Origin: Ramlibacter lithotrophicus
GTDB lineage: Bacteria; Pseudomonadota; Gammaproteobacteria; Burkholderiales; Burkholderiaceae_C
Assembly: GCF_012184415.1 (NCBI RefSeq)
Contig: NZ_VTOX01000004.1
Span: 310,001-374,000 of the forward strand
Direction: 5' to 3'
DNA length: 64,000 nucleotides
The notes beneath the pieces are model-generated. The model worked only from the letters and a program-made list of their open reading frames with translations. It did not search any database and was not told the DNA's origin. Position numbers and translations under genes: made by a program. Below, one piece after another: positions 41,349 to 52,709 of the stretch; positions within the stretch are counted from its first letter, which is position 1; every line of letters starts with the position of its first letter.

Positions 41349-44300
41349 CTACAGCAGCCGCTGCAGGTACCGGCCGGTGTGGCTGGCCGGATTCGCGGCC
41401 AGTTCCTCGGGCGTGCCGACGCCGACGACCTGACCGCCGCCGGCCCCGCCCTCGGGGCCCATGTCGATCACCCAGTCGGCCGTCTTGATCACGTCCAGGT
41501 TGTGCTCGATGACCACGATGGTGTTGCCGGCGTCTCGCAACTGGTGCAGGACCTTCAGCAGCAGGGCGATGTCCGCGAAGTGCAGTCCGGTGGTCGGCTC
41601 GTCCAGGATGTAGAGGGTGCGCCCGGTGTCGCGCTTCGACAACTCGAGCGCCAGCTTCACCCGCTGCGCCTCGCCGCCGGACAGCGTGGTGGCGGATTGC
41701 CCCAGCTTCACGTACGACAGGCCCACGTCGAGCAGCGTCTGCAATTTGCGAGCGATCGCCGGCACGGGCTTGAGGAACAGGTGCGCGTCCTCCACCGTCA
41801 TGTCGAGGATCTGGGCGATGTTGCGGCCCTTCCACTGCACCTCCAGGGTCTCGCGGTTGTAGCGCTGGCCGCGGCAGACGTCGCAGGCCACGTAGACGTC
41901 GGGCAGGAAGTGCATCTCCACCTTCACGACGCCGTCGCCCTGGCAGGCCTCGCAGCGGCCGCCGGCGACGTTGAAGCTGAAGCGCCCGGGGCCATAGCCG
42001 CGTTCCTTGGCGGTCGTGGTGTCGGCCATCAGTTCGCGGATCGGCGTGAACAACCCGGTATACGTCGCCGGATTGCTGCGCGGCGTGCGGCCGATCGGCG
42101 ACTGGTCGACGTTGATCACCTTGTCGAAATACTCCAGGCCCTCGATCGAGTCGTGCGGAGCCGGCTCCTCGTGGGCCCGGTACAGCGTGCGCGCGACGGC
42201 GGCATACAAGGTGTCGTTGACCAGCGTCGACTTGCCCGAGCCCGAAACGCCGGTCACGCACGTGAGCAGGCCCACCGGGAACGACACCGTCACCCGCTTC
42301 AGGTTGTTGCCGCTCGCGCCGACCACCCGCAATTCCTGCACCGGCGCGCCGCGGCCGCCCGGCGGCGTGGCGGCGGACGGAAAGCGCGGCTTCCCGTCCG
42401 CAGCCCCTTGCGCGCCCGCCACCGGCAGCCATGGCGTGCGCCGGCGCGGAACCGCGATCGATTTCGCGCCGGACAGGTACTGCCCGGTCAGCGAGGCGGG
42501 GGTCGCCCTGACCTCGTCGTACGTGCCTTGCGCCATCACCCGGCCGCCGTGGATGCCGGCGCCGGGGCCGAGGTCGATCACGTGGTCGGCGGCGCGGATC
42601 ATGTCCTCGTCGTGCTCCACCACGATCACGCTGTTGCCGATGTCGCGCAGGTGCTTCAGGGTGGCGATCAGCCGGTCGTTGTCGCGCTGGTGCAGCCCGA
42701 TGCTGGGCTCGTCCAGCACGTACATGACGCCGGTGAGGCCGGAGCCGATCTGCGAGGCGAGGCGGATGCGCTGCGCTTCGCCGCCGGACAGCGTCTCGGC
42801 GCTGCGGTCCAGGCTGAGGTAGTTGAGGCCGACGTCGTTGAGGAATTTCAGGCGCAACCCGATCTCGCGCACCACCTTGTCGGCGATCTCGCCCCTGGCG
42901 CCGTGCAGCTTCAGCCCGGCGAAGTACTCCAGGCTGTCCCTCAGCGTCGCGTGGCTGATCTCGTAGATGGCCCTGGCCTGGGCGCCTTCGCCCACCTTCA
43001 CGTGGCGGGCCTCGCTGCGCAGCCGCGTCCCATGGCATTCCGGGCAGGGCTGGAGGCTGCGGTAGCGGGCCAGTTCCTCGCGCACCGCGGCCGAATCGGT
43101 CTCGCGGTAGCGCCGTTCCATGTTGGGGATGACGCCCTCGAACGGATGCCGCTTGGTCACCTTGCGCCCGGCCGACGCGCCCGACTCGAGCGTGTAGGTG
43201 AAGCGGATGTCGTCGCTGCCCGAGCCCTGCAGGATCGCCTGCCGCACGGCTGGCGGCAGGTCCTCGAACGGGGCGTCGACGTCGAAGCCGTAATGCCTGG
43301 CGAGGCTCTCCAGCAATGCGAAGGAATAGCTGTTGCGCCGGTCCCAGCCCTTGATCGCGCCGCTGGCGAGCGACAGCGAAGGAAAGGCGACCACCCGCGC
43401 CGGGTCGAAGAATTCGCGGTGCCCGAGGCCGTCGCACGACGGGCAGGCGCCGACCGGCGAGTTGAAGGAAAAGAGGCGCGGTTCGAGTTCGGCGATCGAC
43501 CAGTTGCAGATCGGGCAGGCGAACTTCGCGTTGAACCAGTGCTCGCCGGCCGGTGAATTGGGCGGTGAGGGCGTGCCGGCCTCCGGCGGCTGCGCCGCAT
43601 CCATCTCCACGGCGATGGCGCGGCCGTCGGCCAGCCGCAGTGCCGACTCGAAGCTCTCGGCCAGCCGCTGCTGCACGTCGGGTCGCACGCGCAGCCGGTC
43701 GATCACGACGTCGATGTCGTGCTTCTCCGTCTTCTTCAGCTTCGGCAGCGCGTCGTGCTCGTACGCCTGGCCGTCGACCCGGAACCGCACGTAGCCGTGC
43801 GACTGCATTTCGGCGAACAGCTCGGCGAACTCGCCCTTGCGGTCGCGCACCACCGGCGCCACGATCATCAGCCGCGATTCGGGCGGCAGCGCCAGCACGG
43901 CGTCCACCATCTGCGCCACCGTCTGCGACTGCAGCGCGATCCCGTGGTTGGGGCAGTAGGGGGTGCCGGCGCGCGCGAACAGCAGCCGCAGGTAGTCGTG
44001 GATCTCGGTGACCGTGCCGACGGTGGAGCGCGGGTTGTGCGAGGTCGCCTTCTGCTCGATCGAGATGGCGGGCGAGAGACCCTCGATCACGTCGACGTCG
44101 GGCTTGTCCATCAGCTGCAGGAACTGCCGCGCATACGCGGACAGGCTCTCCACGTAGCGGCGCTGTCCTTCGGCATACAGCGTGTCGAAGGCCAGCGACG
44201 ACTTGCCCGACCCCGACAGGCCGGTGATCACCACCAGCCGGTTGCGCGGGATGTCGAGGTCGACGTTCTTGAGGTTGTGGGTGCGCGCCCCGCGGATGCT

Positions 44301-44390
44301 GATCAGATGGGCCGGCGCGGGGGCGCTCGCGCCCGGCTGCCCGGAGGGCTGGCCGTCGGTCGGGGAGGTCAAGGTCGGGTCCCGCAGCAA
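41349..44390 (-). CDS. uvrA: Excinuclease ABC subunit A
   Basis: UvrA recognises DNA lesions for nucleotide excision repair together with UvrB. The 1013-residue product has both ABC ATPase halves: Walker [13 protein letters not shown] near residue 57 and [12 protein letters not shown] near residue 680. Signature motifs are [16 protein letters not shown] and [16 protein letters not shown]. Zinc sites include [15 protein letters not shown] and CEACQGDG. An Ala/Pro/Gly-rich insertion precedes the second ATPase. The ATG at 44390 gives about 30 residues before the conserved [12 protein letters not shown]; a later start is possible. Confidence 0.97.
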   Translation of the reverse strand: MLRDPTLTSPTDGQPSGQPGASAPAPAHLISIRGARTHNLKNVDLDIPRNRLVVITGLSGSGKSSLAFDTLYAEGQRRYVESLSAYARQFLQLMDKPDVDVIEGLSPAISIEQKATSHNPRSTVGTVTEIHDYLRLLFARAGTPYCPNHGIALQSQTVAQMVDAVLALPPESRLMIVAPVVRDRKGEFAELFAEMQSHGYVRFRVDGQAYEHDALPKLKKTEKHDIDVVIDRLRVRPDVQQRLAESFESALRLADGRAIAVEMDAAQPPEAGTPSPPNSPAGEHWFNAKFACPICNWSIAELEPRLFSFNSPVGACPSCDGLGHREFFDPARVVAFPSLSLASGAIKGWDRRNSYSFALLESLARHYGFDVDAPFEDLPPAVRQAILQGSGSDDIRFTYTLESGASAGRKVTKRHPFEGVIPNMERRYRETDSAAVREELARYRSLQPCPECHGTRLRSEARHVKVGEGAQARAIYEISHATLRDSLEYFAGLKLHGARGEIADKVVREIGLRLKFLNDVGLNYLSLDRSAETLSGGEAQRIRLASQIGSGLTGVMYVLDEPSIGLHQRDNDRLIATLKHLRDIGNSVIVVEHDEDMIRAADHVIDLGPGAGIHGGRVMAQGTYDEVRATPASLTGQYLSGAKSIAVPRRRTPWLPVAGAQGAADGKPRFPSAATPPGGRGAPVQELRVVGASGNNLKRVTVSFPVGLLTCVTGVSGSGKSTLVNDTLYAAVARTLYRAHEEPAPHDSIEGLEYFDKVINVDQSPIGRTPRSNPATYTGLFTPIRELMADTTTAKERGYGPGRFSFNVAGGRCEACQGDGVVKVEMHFLPDVYVACDVCRGQRYNRETLEVQWKGRNIAQILDMTVEDAHLFLKPVPAIARKLQTLLDVGLSYVKLGQSATTLSGGEAQRVKLALELSKRDTGRTLYILDEPTTGLHFADIALLLKVLHQLRDAGNTIVVIEHNLDVIKTADWVIDMGPEGGAGGGQVVGVGTPEELAANPASHTGRYLQRLL

Positions 44391-44551
44391 AACCAGTCAT
44401 CATAGAACGCTGGTGCGGCGCGGTGCCCGTGCCGCCGCCGCCGCGCGGCCGGGCCTCGTCGGCAGGCCCCGTCCGGGCCCGCCTTTCCCGCATGCGGGAC
44501 AATCGGCGCTTTGCCCGGGCGGCGTCCGCCCCCTCCCAGTCGCCCGATCCC

Positions 44552-45793
44552 GTGAAATCTTCCCCCGCCTCCGCCGCGTCCAGCCGCATGACGGCGCTGG
44601 AGCGCCGTGCCAGCGGCTCGCTGGCCATGATCTTCGCCGCCCGCATGCTGGGCCTGTTCCTGGTGCTGCCGGTGTTCGCGCTCGAGGCGGCGCGGTATCC
44701 CGGCGGCGACGACCCGGCGCGCGTCGGCCTGGCGATGGGCATCTACGGCCTGACCCAGGGCCTCCTGCAATATCCATACGGCATGGCTTCGGACCGCTTC
44801 GGGCGCAAGCGCGTGATCGCCCTCGGGCTGCTGGTGTTCGCGCTCGGCAGCTTCGTGGCCGCCGCGGCCCCGACGCTGGGCTGGCTGATCGTCGGCCGCT
44901 CGCTGCAAGGCGCCGGCGCGGTGTCGGCGGCCGTGACGGCCCTGCTGGCCGACCAGACCCGCGACGAGGTGCGTACCAAGGCCATGGCCCTGGTGGGCGC
45001 CAGCATCGGGTTGATGTTCGCGCTGTCGCTGGTGGCGGCCCCGGCGCTCGGCGGGCTGATCGGGCTGCCGGGCCTGTTCGCCGTGACCGGCGTCCTGGCG
45101 CTGGCGTGCATCGCGGTGGTCGCCTGGTGGACGCCGCCGGAGCCCAGGCAGCACAAGGACATGCCGCGCGGGCGGCTGGCCGAAGTGCTCAGCCATCCGG
45201 GACTGCTGCGGCTGGACGTGGGCGTCTTCATCCTGCACGCCGTGCAACTGGCCATGTGGGTGGCCGTTCCCGCCATGCTGGTCCAGGCCGGCCTGCCCAA
45301 GGAGCAGCACTGGCACGTCTACCTGCCGGCGGTGCTCGGCTCCTTCGTCATGATGGGCGGCCTCTTCGCGCTGGAGCGGCGCGGCTATCTGCGAGCCGTC
45401 TTCCTGGCCGCGATCGGACTGATCGCCCTGGTGCAACTGGGCCTGCTGGCGGCGGGTGACCAGCCGCCGCTGCTGGCCCTGGGCGTCCTGCTGTTCCTGT
45501 TCTTCTGCGGCTTCAACGTGCTGGAAGCGACGCAACCGAGCCTGGCCTCCCGGCTGGCGCCGGCGCACGCCCGGGGCTCCGCGCTGGGCGTCTACAACAC
45601 CCTGCAGTCCCTGGGTTTTTTCGCGGGCGGGGCGGTCGGCGGCTGGCTCGCCAAGAACGTTGGGGCGTCAGGGCTGTTCGCCACCTGCGCGGCGCTGCTG
45701 GTCGTGTGGCTGGTGGTGGCGTGGCCCATGCGGGCGCCAAGCTCCCGGAAATCGGCCGAAGAGGTGCTGGCCGACGAAGCCCAGGCGACATAA
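44552..45793 (+). CDS. MFS transporter (YajR-like)
   Basis: The 413-residue product from GTG 44552 (or 401 from ATG 44588) has twelve membrane segments and MFS motifs, including [16 protein letters not shown] between segments two and three. The first segment [20 protein letters not shown] and the [13 protein letters not shown] loop resemble YajR-type drug/sugar exporters. The substrate is unknown. It diverges from uvrA and lies 28 bases before ssb. Confidence 0.86.
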   Translation: MKSSPASAASSRMTALERRASGSLAMIFAARMLGLFLVLPVFALEAARYPGGDDPARVGLAMGIYGLTQGLLQYPYGMASDRFGRKRVIALGLLVFALGSFVAAAAPTLGWLIVGRSLQGAGAVSAAVTALLADQTRDEVRTKAMALVGASIGLMFALSLVAAPALGGLIGLPGLFAVTGVLALACIAVVAWWTPPEPRQHKDMPRGRLAEVLSHPGLLRLDVGVFILHAVQLAMWVAVPAMLVQAGLPKEQHWHVYLPAVLGSFVMMGGLFALERRGYLRAVFLAAIGLIALVQLGLLAAGDQPPLLALGVLLFLFFCGFNVLEATQPSLASRLAPAHARGSALGVYNTLQSLGFFAGGAVGGWLAKNVGASGLFATCAALLVVWLVVAWPMRAPSSRKSAEEVLADEAQAT

Positions 45794-45821
45794 TCGACAG
45801 CAATCTCTCAAGGAACGCGCA

Positions 45822-46310
45822 ATGGCATCCGTCAACAAAGTCATCCTCGTCGGCAACTGCGGCCGGGATCCCGAGATCCGTTACCTGCCTTCCGGGCAGG
45901 CGGTGGCCAACGTCAGCCTCGCGACCACCAGCAAGCGCAAGGACAAGAATTCCGGCGAACTGGTCGAGGAAACGCAATGGCACCGCGTCACCTTCTTCGA
46001 CCGCCTAGCCGAGATCGCCGGTGAGTACGTGAAGAAGGGGCGACCGATCTACGTCGAGGGGCGCCTCGTGTACCGCAAGTACACCGACAAGGACGGCGTC
46101 GAGAAGAGCGCGACCGACATCATCGCCACCGAGATGCAGCTGCTGGGCAGCCGCGAAGGCATGGGCGGTCCGTCCGACGACGAGGGTGGCGGTGGCGGGC
46201 AGCGCCGCGCCGCCCCGCCGCAACGCCCCGCCGCGGCGCCCCAGCGCCAGCCGGCGCCGTCGAAGCCGTCCACGGGCTTCGACGACATGGACGACGACAT
46301 TCCGTTCTGA
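45822..46310 (+). CDS. ssb: Single-stranded DNA-binding protein
   Basis: SSB coats single-stranded DNA during replication and repair. The 162-residue product has the OB-fold (1-110, [32 protein letters not shown]), a Gly/Pro/Gln-rich linker and the conserved acidic tip DMDDDIPF that recruits partner proteins. AAGGA precedes the ATG at 45822. Proximity to uvrA is a common arrangement in proteobacteria, here with an MFS gene between them. Confidence 0.97.
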   Translation: MASVNKVILVGNCGRDPEIRYLPSGQAVANVSLATTSKRKDKNSGELVEETQWHRVTFFDRLAEIAGEYVKKGRPIYVEGRLVYRKYTDKDGVEKSATDIIATEMQLLGSREGMGGPSDDEGGGGGQRRAAPPQRPAAAPQRQPAPSKPSTGFDDMDDDIPF

Positions 46311-46324
46311 GGCCGTCCGGGCGC

Positions 46325-46528
46325 CTACGACTCGCCGTGGCTCGCGGGCACCGCCGCGGCGCGCTCCTGCGCCGCCGACAGGTGCGACAGGATCGCCCGC
46401 CACGCGCCGGAGCGATCGGCCGGGGGATGTTCACGCCGGCCGCTTTCGCGCTCGGCCGCCACCTGGGCACACGCTTCGCCGTAGCGGGTCACCAGGGCCA
46501 GCAGTTGATCTTGCCAATGGGGATTCAT
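46325..46528 (-). CDS. Small hypothetical protein
   Basis: From ATG 46528 the product is 67 residues: NPHWQDQLLALVTRYGEACA and then a charged helical region ending in PASHGES. It is helical, has no signal, and is compact enough to look like a genuine gene. I recognise no family. It lies tail-to-tail with ssb, 14 bases apart. Confidence 0.5.
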   Translation of the reverse strand: MNPHWQDQLLALVTRYGEACAQVAAERESGRREHPPADRSGAWRAILSHLSAAQERAAAVPASHGES

Positions 46529-46622
46529 ACCTGCGCCTCGCACTGTCTGTGGGGCCATGGTGCGCGCGGCCGGCGCCGCCGGCCATGATCTGGGACAGGA
46601 GTGCTGCAGGTTGGGGACCGAC

Positions 46623-47810
46623 TCAGGCGAACGAGGCGATCACGCCGCCGCCCAGGCAGACGTCGCCGTCGTAGAGCACGGCCGACTGTCCGGGGGTGAC
46701 GGCCCACTGCGGCTCCGCGAAGTCGAGGTGGAAGCCCTCAGCGGACGGGCTGCCGAGCGTGCATGGCGCGTCGGCCTGCCGGTAGCGGGTCTTGGCCGCG
46801 CAGGCTCCGGCCGGCGGCGGCTCCCCGGCGATCCAGCTCGGGTCCCCGGCGTCCAGGGCCGTCGACTGCAGCCAGGGGTGATCGTGCCCCTGCACGACCC
46901 ACAGCGTGTTGTGTTCGATGTCCTTGCGCGCCACGAACCAGGGGGCGTGCTCGCCGCCGCCGCGCTGCGCGCCCCGCTCGCGGATGCCGCCGATCCCCAG
47001 CCCCTGGCGCTGGCCCAGCGTGTAGAAGCTCAGGCCCTGGTGCCGGCCGATGGTGCGCCCGCGCGGATCCTTGACCGGCCCCGGCTCCTTCGAGATGTAG
47101 CGGTTGAGGAATTCGCGGAACGGCCGCTCGCCGATGAAGCAGATGCCGGTGGAGTCCTTCTTCTTCGCGTTGGGCAGGCCGATTTCCTGCGCGATCCGCC
47201 GCACCTCGGTCTTGTGCAGCTCGCCGACCGGGAACAGCGTCTTCGAGAGCTGCGCCTGGTTCAGCCGGTGCAGGAAGTAGCTCTGGTCCTTGGCCGGATC
47301 CAGGCCCTTGAGCAACTGGAAGCGGCCGCCGGCTTCGCGGACTCTCGCGCCGTCGGGCGCGGTCGCGTGCGACGTCCCATCCGGCCCGGCGGGCTCGCGC
47401 GGGTCCGCTGGCTGCCAGCGGACCCGTGCGTAATGCCCGGTGGCGATCTTGTCGGCGCCCAGCCGCATGGCGTGGTCGAGGAACGCCTTGAACTTGATCT
47501 CGGCGTTGCACAGGACATCGGGATTCGGGGTCCGGCCGGCCTGGTACTCGCGCAGGAATTCGGCGAACACGCGGTCCTTGTATTCGGCCGCGAAGTTGAC
47601 GTGCTCGATCTCGATGCCGAGCACGTCGGCCACGCTCGCGGCGTCGACGAAATCCTGGTTCGAGGAGCAGTACTCGCCGTCGTCGTCGTCTTCCCAGTTC
47701 TTCATGAAGATGCCGACGACCTCCCAGCCCTGCTGCTTGAGCAGGTACGCGCTCACCGCGGAGTCGACGCCTCCGCTCAGACCGACGACCACACGCGGCT
47801 TGCCACTCAT
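46623..47810 (-). CDS. mnmA: tRNA 2-thiouridine synthase MnmA
   Basis: MnmA places sulfur on U34 of tRNA-Lys, Glu and Gln. The 395-residue product has the PP-loop [15 protein letters not shown] near residue 9 and the two catalytic cysteines in [12 protein letters not shown] (about 100) and STGICFIG (about 218). Both domain hallmarks FMKNWEDDD and [11 protein letters not shown] are present. An insertion of about 30 residues rich in Pro/Gly/Ala occurs after YARVRW, and a [12 protein letters not shown] loop near 295, both common in Burkholderiales. It is followed by a Nudix gene on the same strand. Confidence 0.96.
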   Translation of the reverse strand: MSGKPRVVVGLSGGVDSAVSAYLLKQQGWEVVGIFMKNWEDDDDGEYCSSNQDFVDAASVADVLGIEIEHVNFAAEYKDRVFAEFLREYQAGRTPNPDVLCNAEIKFKAFLDHAMRLGADKIATGHYARVRWQPADPREPAGPDGTSHATAPDGARVREAGGRFQLLKGLDPAKDQSYFLHRLNQAQLSKTLFPVGELHKTEVRRIAQEIGLPNAKKKDSTGICFIGERPFREFLNRYISKEPGPVKDPRGRTIGRHQGLSFYTLGQRQGLGIGGIRERGAQRGGGEHAPWFVARKDIEHNTLWVVQGHDHPWLQSTALDAGDPSWIAGEPPPAGACAAKTRYRQADAPCTLGSPSAEGFHLDFAEPQWAVTPGQSAVLYDGDVCLGGGVIASFA

Positions 47811-47889
47811 GTCCGGGATTATCCCAACCCTTCAGTGCGGCTTCGCGGCCGCCGGGCCAAGGCCCTGGCCGGCGAGCGGACGACCGCCC

Positions 47890-48369
47890 TCAGGGGCGCC
47901 GCCAGACGCTGTCGTCGGTGTGGAGCACCTCCAGCGGATGGCGCACGCCGGCCAGGTAGTCCTCCACGCAGCGCAGCACCAGGGGGCTGCGATGGCGGGA
48001 TGCGCTGGCGCGCACTTCCTGCGGCGTCAGCCACACGGTGCCGACGATGCCCTCGTCGAGCCGGCGCAGCGGGTCGCGCTCGCCGAGCTGGCCGCAGAAC
48101 GCCATCCGCAGGTAGGTGATGTCGTCGCCGGACGGCCGCTCCAGGCGCGCGAGGTACACGCCCACCAGCGCCGTCGGCCGGAAGTCGTGCGCCGTCTCCT
48201 CCAGCACTTCGCGCGCGCACGCCTGCTGCGGCGACTCGCGCGGCTCGAGGTGGCCGGCCGGGTTGTTGAGCCGCAGCCCCTCGCTCGTTTCTTCCTCGAC
48301 GAGCAGGAAACGGCCGTCCCGCTCGATCACCGCCGCCACCGTGACGCTGGGCTTCCATCGTGTCTGCAT
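47890..48369 (-). CDS. Nudix hydrolase (NudJ-like)
   Basis: The 159-residue product has the Nudix box G-x5-E-x7-RE-x2-EE near residues 39-61 (GHLEPRESPQQACAREVLEE), which binds the metal and hydrolyses a nucleoside diphosphate linkage. The N-terminal KPSVTVAAVIERDGRFLLVEEE and the position next to mnmA match NudJ/YmfB phosphatases, which lie beside mnmA in E. coli too. Its likely substrate is a nucleoside tri/diphosphate or HMP-PP. Confidence 0.9.
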   Translation of the reverse strand: MQTRWKPSVTVAAVIERDGRFLLVEEETSEGLRLNNPAGHLEPRESPQQACAREVLEETAHDFRPTALVGVYLARLERPSGDDITYLRMAFCGQLGERDPLRRLDEGIVGTVWLTPQEVRASASRHRSPLVLRCVEDYLAGVRHPLEVLHTDDSVWRRP

Positions 48370-48428
48370 CGCCCGATTATTGCCACGGCGCGGCGCGCGA
48401 CGGGGCCTCGATGGCCTGCGCGGTCGCG

Positions 48429-49151
48429 TCAGGACTCGTATTCGGGCGAGCCCTGGACCCAGATGAAGGACTGCAGGTCGATCATGTCGCGCGGCTGGAA
48501 GCCGGGCTTGCGCTCGAGGTCGCGCCGGACGATCGCCGCGAACGTGAGCAGCGAGCGGTACACCGGCCAGCAGGGCTCGCAGGCGTACTCGAGGTCGAAG
48601 CCGTAATGGCGCGCGGCCCGGCGGGTGACCATCGGCTTGAGGAAGAGGTGGCGGTCGGGCCTGGCGAGGAAGCCGAAGACCGTGACGATCGGCCAGGTGA
48701 GCACGCGCGCCCGCGGCCGCGGCAGGTCGGCGACCGCCTGCACCCAGTCATCGAACTTGCGCTGCTGCGTCCCGCGGCCCCAGAGGAATGCGTACAGCTC
48801 GGTCGCGAACAGCCGGGCCCCGGCGGGCGTGCGCAGCGCGTCGCGCAAGGCCATCTTCTCGAACGAGAAGAGCAGGTTGGTGCGGGCCTCGACGCGCACG
48901 GCGATGTCGGCGATGCGGCGGAACTCGCCGCGCGCGAGCAGCTTGCGGAACTCGATCGGGCCGAGCTCGGCCTGCCATTCGAGGTGCGCCCGTTCCTTGT
49001 GGGCGCGCTCGGCCACAAGATAGGTCTCGTCGGCGAAGCCTTCGGGATAGAACAGTTCGAAATTGCGGCGGCAGCGGTGCGCGCCAAGGTAGTTCACGTT
49101 GCTGGCGCGGGCGCCGGTGACGGGGGAGGAGAGGGATGCGAGGCGTGCCAT
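48429..49151 (-). CDS. Conserved-looking hypothetical protein
   Basis: The 240-residue product starts at ATG 49151. It is largely alpha-helical, with no signal and no obvious membrane segment apart from a moderately hydrophobic stretch near 150 (VLTWPIVTVFGFLA). Recognisable blocks include GRGTQQRKFDDWVQ, ACEPCWPVY with a Cys pair, and SFIWVQGSPEY at the C-terminus. I do not recognise a family. Codon use is like its neighbours. Confidence 0.65.
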   Translation of the reverse strand: MARLASLSSPVTGARASNVNYLGAHRCRRNFELFYPEGFADETYLVAERAHKERAHLEWQAELGPIEFRKLLARGEFRRIADIAVRVEARTNLLFSFEKMALRDALRTPAGARLFATELYAFLWGRGTQQRKFDDWVQAVADLPRPRARVLTWPIVTVFGFLARPDRHLFLKPMVTRRAARHYGFDLEYACEPCWPVYRSLLTFAAIVRRDLERKPGFQPRDMIDLQSFIWVQGSPEYES

Positions 49152-49466
49152 GGCGGTCAGTTTTTGGCCTCGCCCAACCTCAGCAGCGTCGGACGACGGC
49201 TCGCCTCAGTGTAGGAGCGCTGCCGGGGCGGACCAAGCCGACCGTGAAACTTTCACACCCTGCGGCGGCTCTTCCGCTCCGCGGCGGATTCCACATTCCG
49301 GGAAGCTGATTCACGCGGACATGCGGTGCATCAAATGCCCGTATTTTTGTTCGGGGTACTGTTGCGCTCCAGGACGGCCAGAGGGGCGCGTTCATCGATC
49401 GAAACAGGGCTTCATGTAAGCTCGAGTCGACACAACCGTTTGATTTTTCATCGAGGAGAGACCTCC
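49152..49466. other. Intergenic region upstream of pntA
   Basis: These 315 bases are more AT-rich near their end than the surroundings and should hold the pntAB promoter. I see no confident -35/-10 pair; TGTAAG near 49415 is a weak -10 candidate. The ribosome-binding site GAGGAGAG lies just before the ATG. No RNA gene is evident. Confidence 0.4.
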
Positions 49467-51125
49467 ATGCTGATAGGCGATGCCGCCGTGACCACGGCGG
49501 GTGCAACGAATGCTGCCGCCACACCCGGGCTGGCCAAGAAGGCTCTGCTGATCGGGGTTCCGCGGGAAACGCTGGCCGGCGAAAAGCGCGTCGCGACGGT
49601 CCCCGAGGTGGTGGAAAAGCTGATCAAGCTGGGCTTCTCGGTGGCCGTGGAAAGCGGCGCCGGCGACGCGGCCAACTTCAGCGACGACAGTTATCGCGCG
49701 GCCGGTGCGCAAGTCATCGAAGGGGCGGCCAGGCTGTACGAGGCCGCCGACATGGTGTTCAAGATCGGCGTGCCGACGCCCGAGGAAGTCGGCCTGATGC
49801 ATGCCGGGCAGACCCTGATCAGCTTCATCTGGCCGGCGCAGAACCCGGACCTGATGAAGCAGCTGGCCGACCGGAAGGTCACGGTGCTGGCCATCGACTC
49901 GCTGCCGCGCACGCTGTCGCGCGCCCAGAAGATGGATGCCCTCACTTCGCAGGCCGGCGTCGCCGGCTATCGCGCCGTGATCGAGGCCGCCAACGCGTTC
50001 GGCCGCTTCTTCGCCGGCCAGATCACCGCCGCGGGGAAGGTGCCGCCGGCCAAGGTGTTCATCGCCGGCGCCGGCGTCGCCGGCCTGGCCGCGATCGGCA
50101 CGGCCGTCGGGCTGGGCGCCATCGTGCGCGCCAACGATACCCGCGCCGAAGTGGCCGACCAGGTGGTGTCGATGGGCGGCGAGTTCGTCAAGGTCGATTA
50201 CGAGGAAGAGGGTTCCGGCGGCGGCGGCTACGCCAAGGTCATGAGCGAAGGCTTCCAGCAGGCCCAGCGCGAGATGTACGCCAAGCAGGCGCGCGAGGTG
50301 GACATCATCATCACCACAGCGCTGATCCCAGGCAAGCCGGCGCCCCGGCTGATCACGGCGGACATGGTCAAGACCATGAAGCCGGGTAGCGTGATCGTCG
50401 ACATGGCAGCCGAGCGCGGCGGCAACTGCGAGCTGACCGAGCCCGGCAAGGCGGTGGTCAAGCACGGCGTGACCATCGTCGGCTACACCGACCTCGCTTC
50501 GCGGCTGGCCAAGCAGTCGTCGACGCTGTACGCCACCAACCTGTTCCGCCTCACCGAGGAACTGTGCAAGACCAAGGACGGCGTGATCGACGTCAACATG
50601 GAGGACGAGGCGATCCGCGGGCTGACCGTCATCAAGGAAGGCAGCATCACCTGGCCGCCGCCGCCGCCCAAGGTGACCGCCGCGCCGCCGGCCGCGAAGC
50701 CGGCCGCGGCCAAGCCGGAGGCCAAGAAAGGCCACGGCCATGGCGCCGCCAGCGAGCCGATGAGCGGCACGAAGCTGGCGATCATGTTCGGCGTCGCGGC
50801 CGCGCTGTTCTGGTTCGTGGGCGCCAACGCGCCTGCGGCCTTCCTCGCGCACTTCACCGTGTTCGTGCTGGCCTGCTTCGTCGGCTACATGGTGGTCTGG
50901 AACGTGACCCCGGCGCTGCACACCCCGCTGATGAGCGTGACCAACGCGATCTCCAGCATCATCGCCATCGGCGCGCTGGTGCAGATCGCTCCCCCGCTGG
51001 CGGGCGGCGCCGCTCCGGACAGCTGGATCCGCTGGCTGGCGGTCGGCGGCATCGTGCTCACGGCCGTCAACATGTTCGGCGGTTTCGCCGTCACCCAGCG
51101 CATGCTCGCCATGTTCCGCAAGTAG
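49467..51125 (+). CDS. pntA: NAD(P) transhydrogenase subunit alpha
   Basis: PntA with PntB couples hydride transfer between NADH and NADP+ to proton flow through the inner membrane. The 552-residue product has the NAD-binding domain (about 30-400, with [22 protein letters not shown]), a flexible Pro/Ala/Lys/His linker (about 405-440), and three to four membrane segments at the C-terminus. Here the alpha chain is not split into PntAA and PntAB as in many alphaproteobacteria. It is preceded by GAGGAGAG and followed 12 bases later by pntB. Confidence 0.95.
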   Translation: MLIGDAAVTTAGATNAAATPGLAKKALLIGVPRETLAGEKRVATVPEVVEKLIKLGFSVAVESGAGDAANFSDDSYRAAGAQVIEGAARLYEAADMVFKIGVPTPEEVGLMHAGQTLISFIWPAQNPDLMKQLADRKVTVLAIDSLPRTLSRAQKMDALTSQAGVAGYRAVIEAANAFGRFFAGQITAAGKVPPAKVFIAGAGVAGLAAIGTAVGLGAIVRANDTRAEVADQVVSMGGEFVKVDYEEEGSGGGGYAKVMSEGFQQAQREMYAKQAREVDIIITTALIPGKPAPRLITADMVKTMKPGSVIVDMAAERGGNCELTEPGKAVVKHGVTIVGYTDLASRLAKQSSTLYATNLFRLTEELCKTKDGVIDVNMEDEAIRGLTVIKEGSITWPPPPPKVTAAPPAAKPAAAKPEAKKGHGHGAASEPMSGTKLAIMFGVAAALFWFVGANAPAAFLAHFTVFVLACFVGYMVVWNVTPALHTPLMSVTNAISSIIAIGALVQIAPPLAGGAAPDSWIRWLAVGGIVLTAVNMFGGFAVTQRMLAMFRK

Positions 51126-51137
51126 GAGAGAGAAGTC

Positions 51138-52553
51138 ATGATGTCCGGAACCCTCTCGACCGCCTCCTACATCGGGGCGACCATCCTCTTCATCCTGAGC
51201 CTCGGCGGGCTGTCCAATCCCGAGACCTCGCGCCGCGGGAATCTCTACGGCATGATCGGCATGACCATCGCCGTGCTGGCCACCGTGTTCGGCCCGCGCG
51301 TGACGGCGGCCGGCATTCCCTGGATCGTGGCGGCCATGGTCGTCGGCGGCGCCATCGGCCTGTATGCGGCCAAGGTCGTCAAGATGACCCAGATGCCGGA
51401 GCTGGTCGCGCTGATGCACAGCCTGGTCGGCCTGGCAGCCTGCCTGGTCGGCTTTGCCTCGTACATCGACACGTCGACCCCGCTCCAGGGCGCCGAGAAG
51501 ACCATCCACGAGGTGGAGATCTACATCGGCATCCTGATCGGCGCGGTGACCTTCTCCGGTTCGCTGATCGCGTTCGGCAAGCTCAACGGCAAGATCGGCG
51601 GCTCGCCGCTGCTGCTGCCCGCGCGCCACTGGATCAACCTGGTGGGCCTGCTGGTCGTGATCTGGTACGGCCGTGAGTTCATCAACGCACCCACGATCCA
51701 GGCCGGCATGACGCCGCTGATCATCATGACGGTGATCTCGCTGCTGTTCGGCATCCACATGGTGATGGCGATCGGCGGGGCCGACATGCCGGTGGTGGTC
51801 TCGATGCTCAACAGCTACTCCGGGTGGGCGGCGGCGGCGACCGGCTTCATGCTGTCCAACGACCTGCTGATCGTGGTCGGCGCGCTGGTCGGCTCCTCCG
51901 GCGCGATCCTGTCGTACATCATGTGCCGCGCGATGAACCGCAACTTCATCAGCGTCATCGCCGGCGGCTTCGGCACCGGCGGCGGCACGCCGGCAGCAGC
52001 GGGCGCCGGCGCGCAACCGGCCGGCGAGGTCGTGCCGGTCAGCGCCCAGGAAACGGCGGAACTGCTGAAGGAAGCCAAGAGCGTGATCATCGTCCCCGGC
52101 TACGGCATGGCCGTCGCCCAGGCGCAGCACACGGTCTACGAGATCACGAAGCACCTGCGCGAGAAGGGCGTCAACATCCGCTTCGGCATCCACCCGGTCG
52201 CCGGCCGCATGCCGGGCCACATGAACGTGCTGCTGGCCGAAGCCAAGGTGCCGTACGACATCGTGCTGGAGATGGACGAACTGAACGACGATTTCCCGCA
52301 GACCGACGTCGCCATCGTGTGCGGCGCCAACGACATCGTGAACCCGGCGGCGCAGGACGACCCGGCCAGCCCGATCGCCGGCATGCCGGTGCTGGAAGTC
52401 TGGAAGGCCAAGACCTCGATCGTCATGAAGCGCTCCATGGCCTCCGGCTACGCCGGCGTCGACAATCCGCTGTTCTACAAGGAGAACAACCGGATGCTGT
52501 TCGGCGACGCCAAGAAGATGCTCGACGAGGTGCTGACCGCGCTGAGGGCCTGA
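51138..52553 (+). CDS. pntB: NAD(P) transhydrogenase subunit beta
   Basis: The 471-residue product has eight or nine membrane segments (about 5-275) followed by the NADP-binding domain (about 290-471) with [16 protein letters not shown] and the C-terminal [17 protein letters not shown] segment. It completes the membrane proton channel with PntA. ATG 51138 is preceded by AGGAGAGAG; the next ATG (51141) is equally possible. A hairpin terminator follows. Confidence 0.96.
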   Translation: MMSGTLSTASYIGATILFILSLGGLSNPETSRRGNLYGMIGMTIAVLATVFGPRVTAAGIPWIVAAMVVGGAIGLYAAKVVKMTQMPELVALMHSLVGLAACLVGFASYIDTSTPLQGAEKTIHEVEIYIGILIGAVTFSGSLIAFGKLNGKIGGSPLLLPARHWINLVGLLVVIWYGREFINAPTIQAGMTPLIIMTVISLLFGIHMVMAIGGADMPVVVSMLNSYSGWAAAATGFMLSNDLLIVVGALVGSSGAILSYIMCRAMNRNFISVIAGGFGTGGGTPAAAGAGAQPAGEVVPVSAQETAELLKEAKSVIIVPGYGMAVAQAQHTVYEITKHLREKGVNIRFGIHPVAGRMPGHMNVLLAEAKVPYDIVLEMDELNDDFPQTDVAIVCGANDIVNPAAQDDPASPIAGMPVLEVWKAKTSIVMKRSMASGYAGVDNPLFYKENNRMLFGDAKKMLDEVLTALRA

Positions 52554-52584
52554 CCTCGAGGGCGGCAAGCCCGCGCGCTCCGTC

Positions 52585-52615
52585 GAAGCGGCCCCTAGCG
52601 GCCGCTTCTGCTTTC
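52585..52615 (+). terminator. Rho-independent terminator after pntB
   Basis: Arms GAAGCGGCC and GGCCGCTTC surround a six-base loop, followed by TGCTTT. The T-tract is short. Confidence 0.65.
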
Positions 52616-52709
52616 CGGGCGGAGCGCGGCCGGTGGACAATACGGCGTCCGGCCCGGTGGCCGGGACAACAACAATGGCCAGGCCGACCTGGCCGAGGAG
52701 CAGCAAGCA

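Noticed and set aside
46623-47810. The 30-residue insertion in MnmA as a sign of frameshift or mobile insertion
   Set aside because: The frame is continuous, both catalytic cysteines are in place, and such Pro/Gly-rich insertions are common in this lineage.
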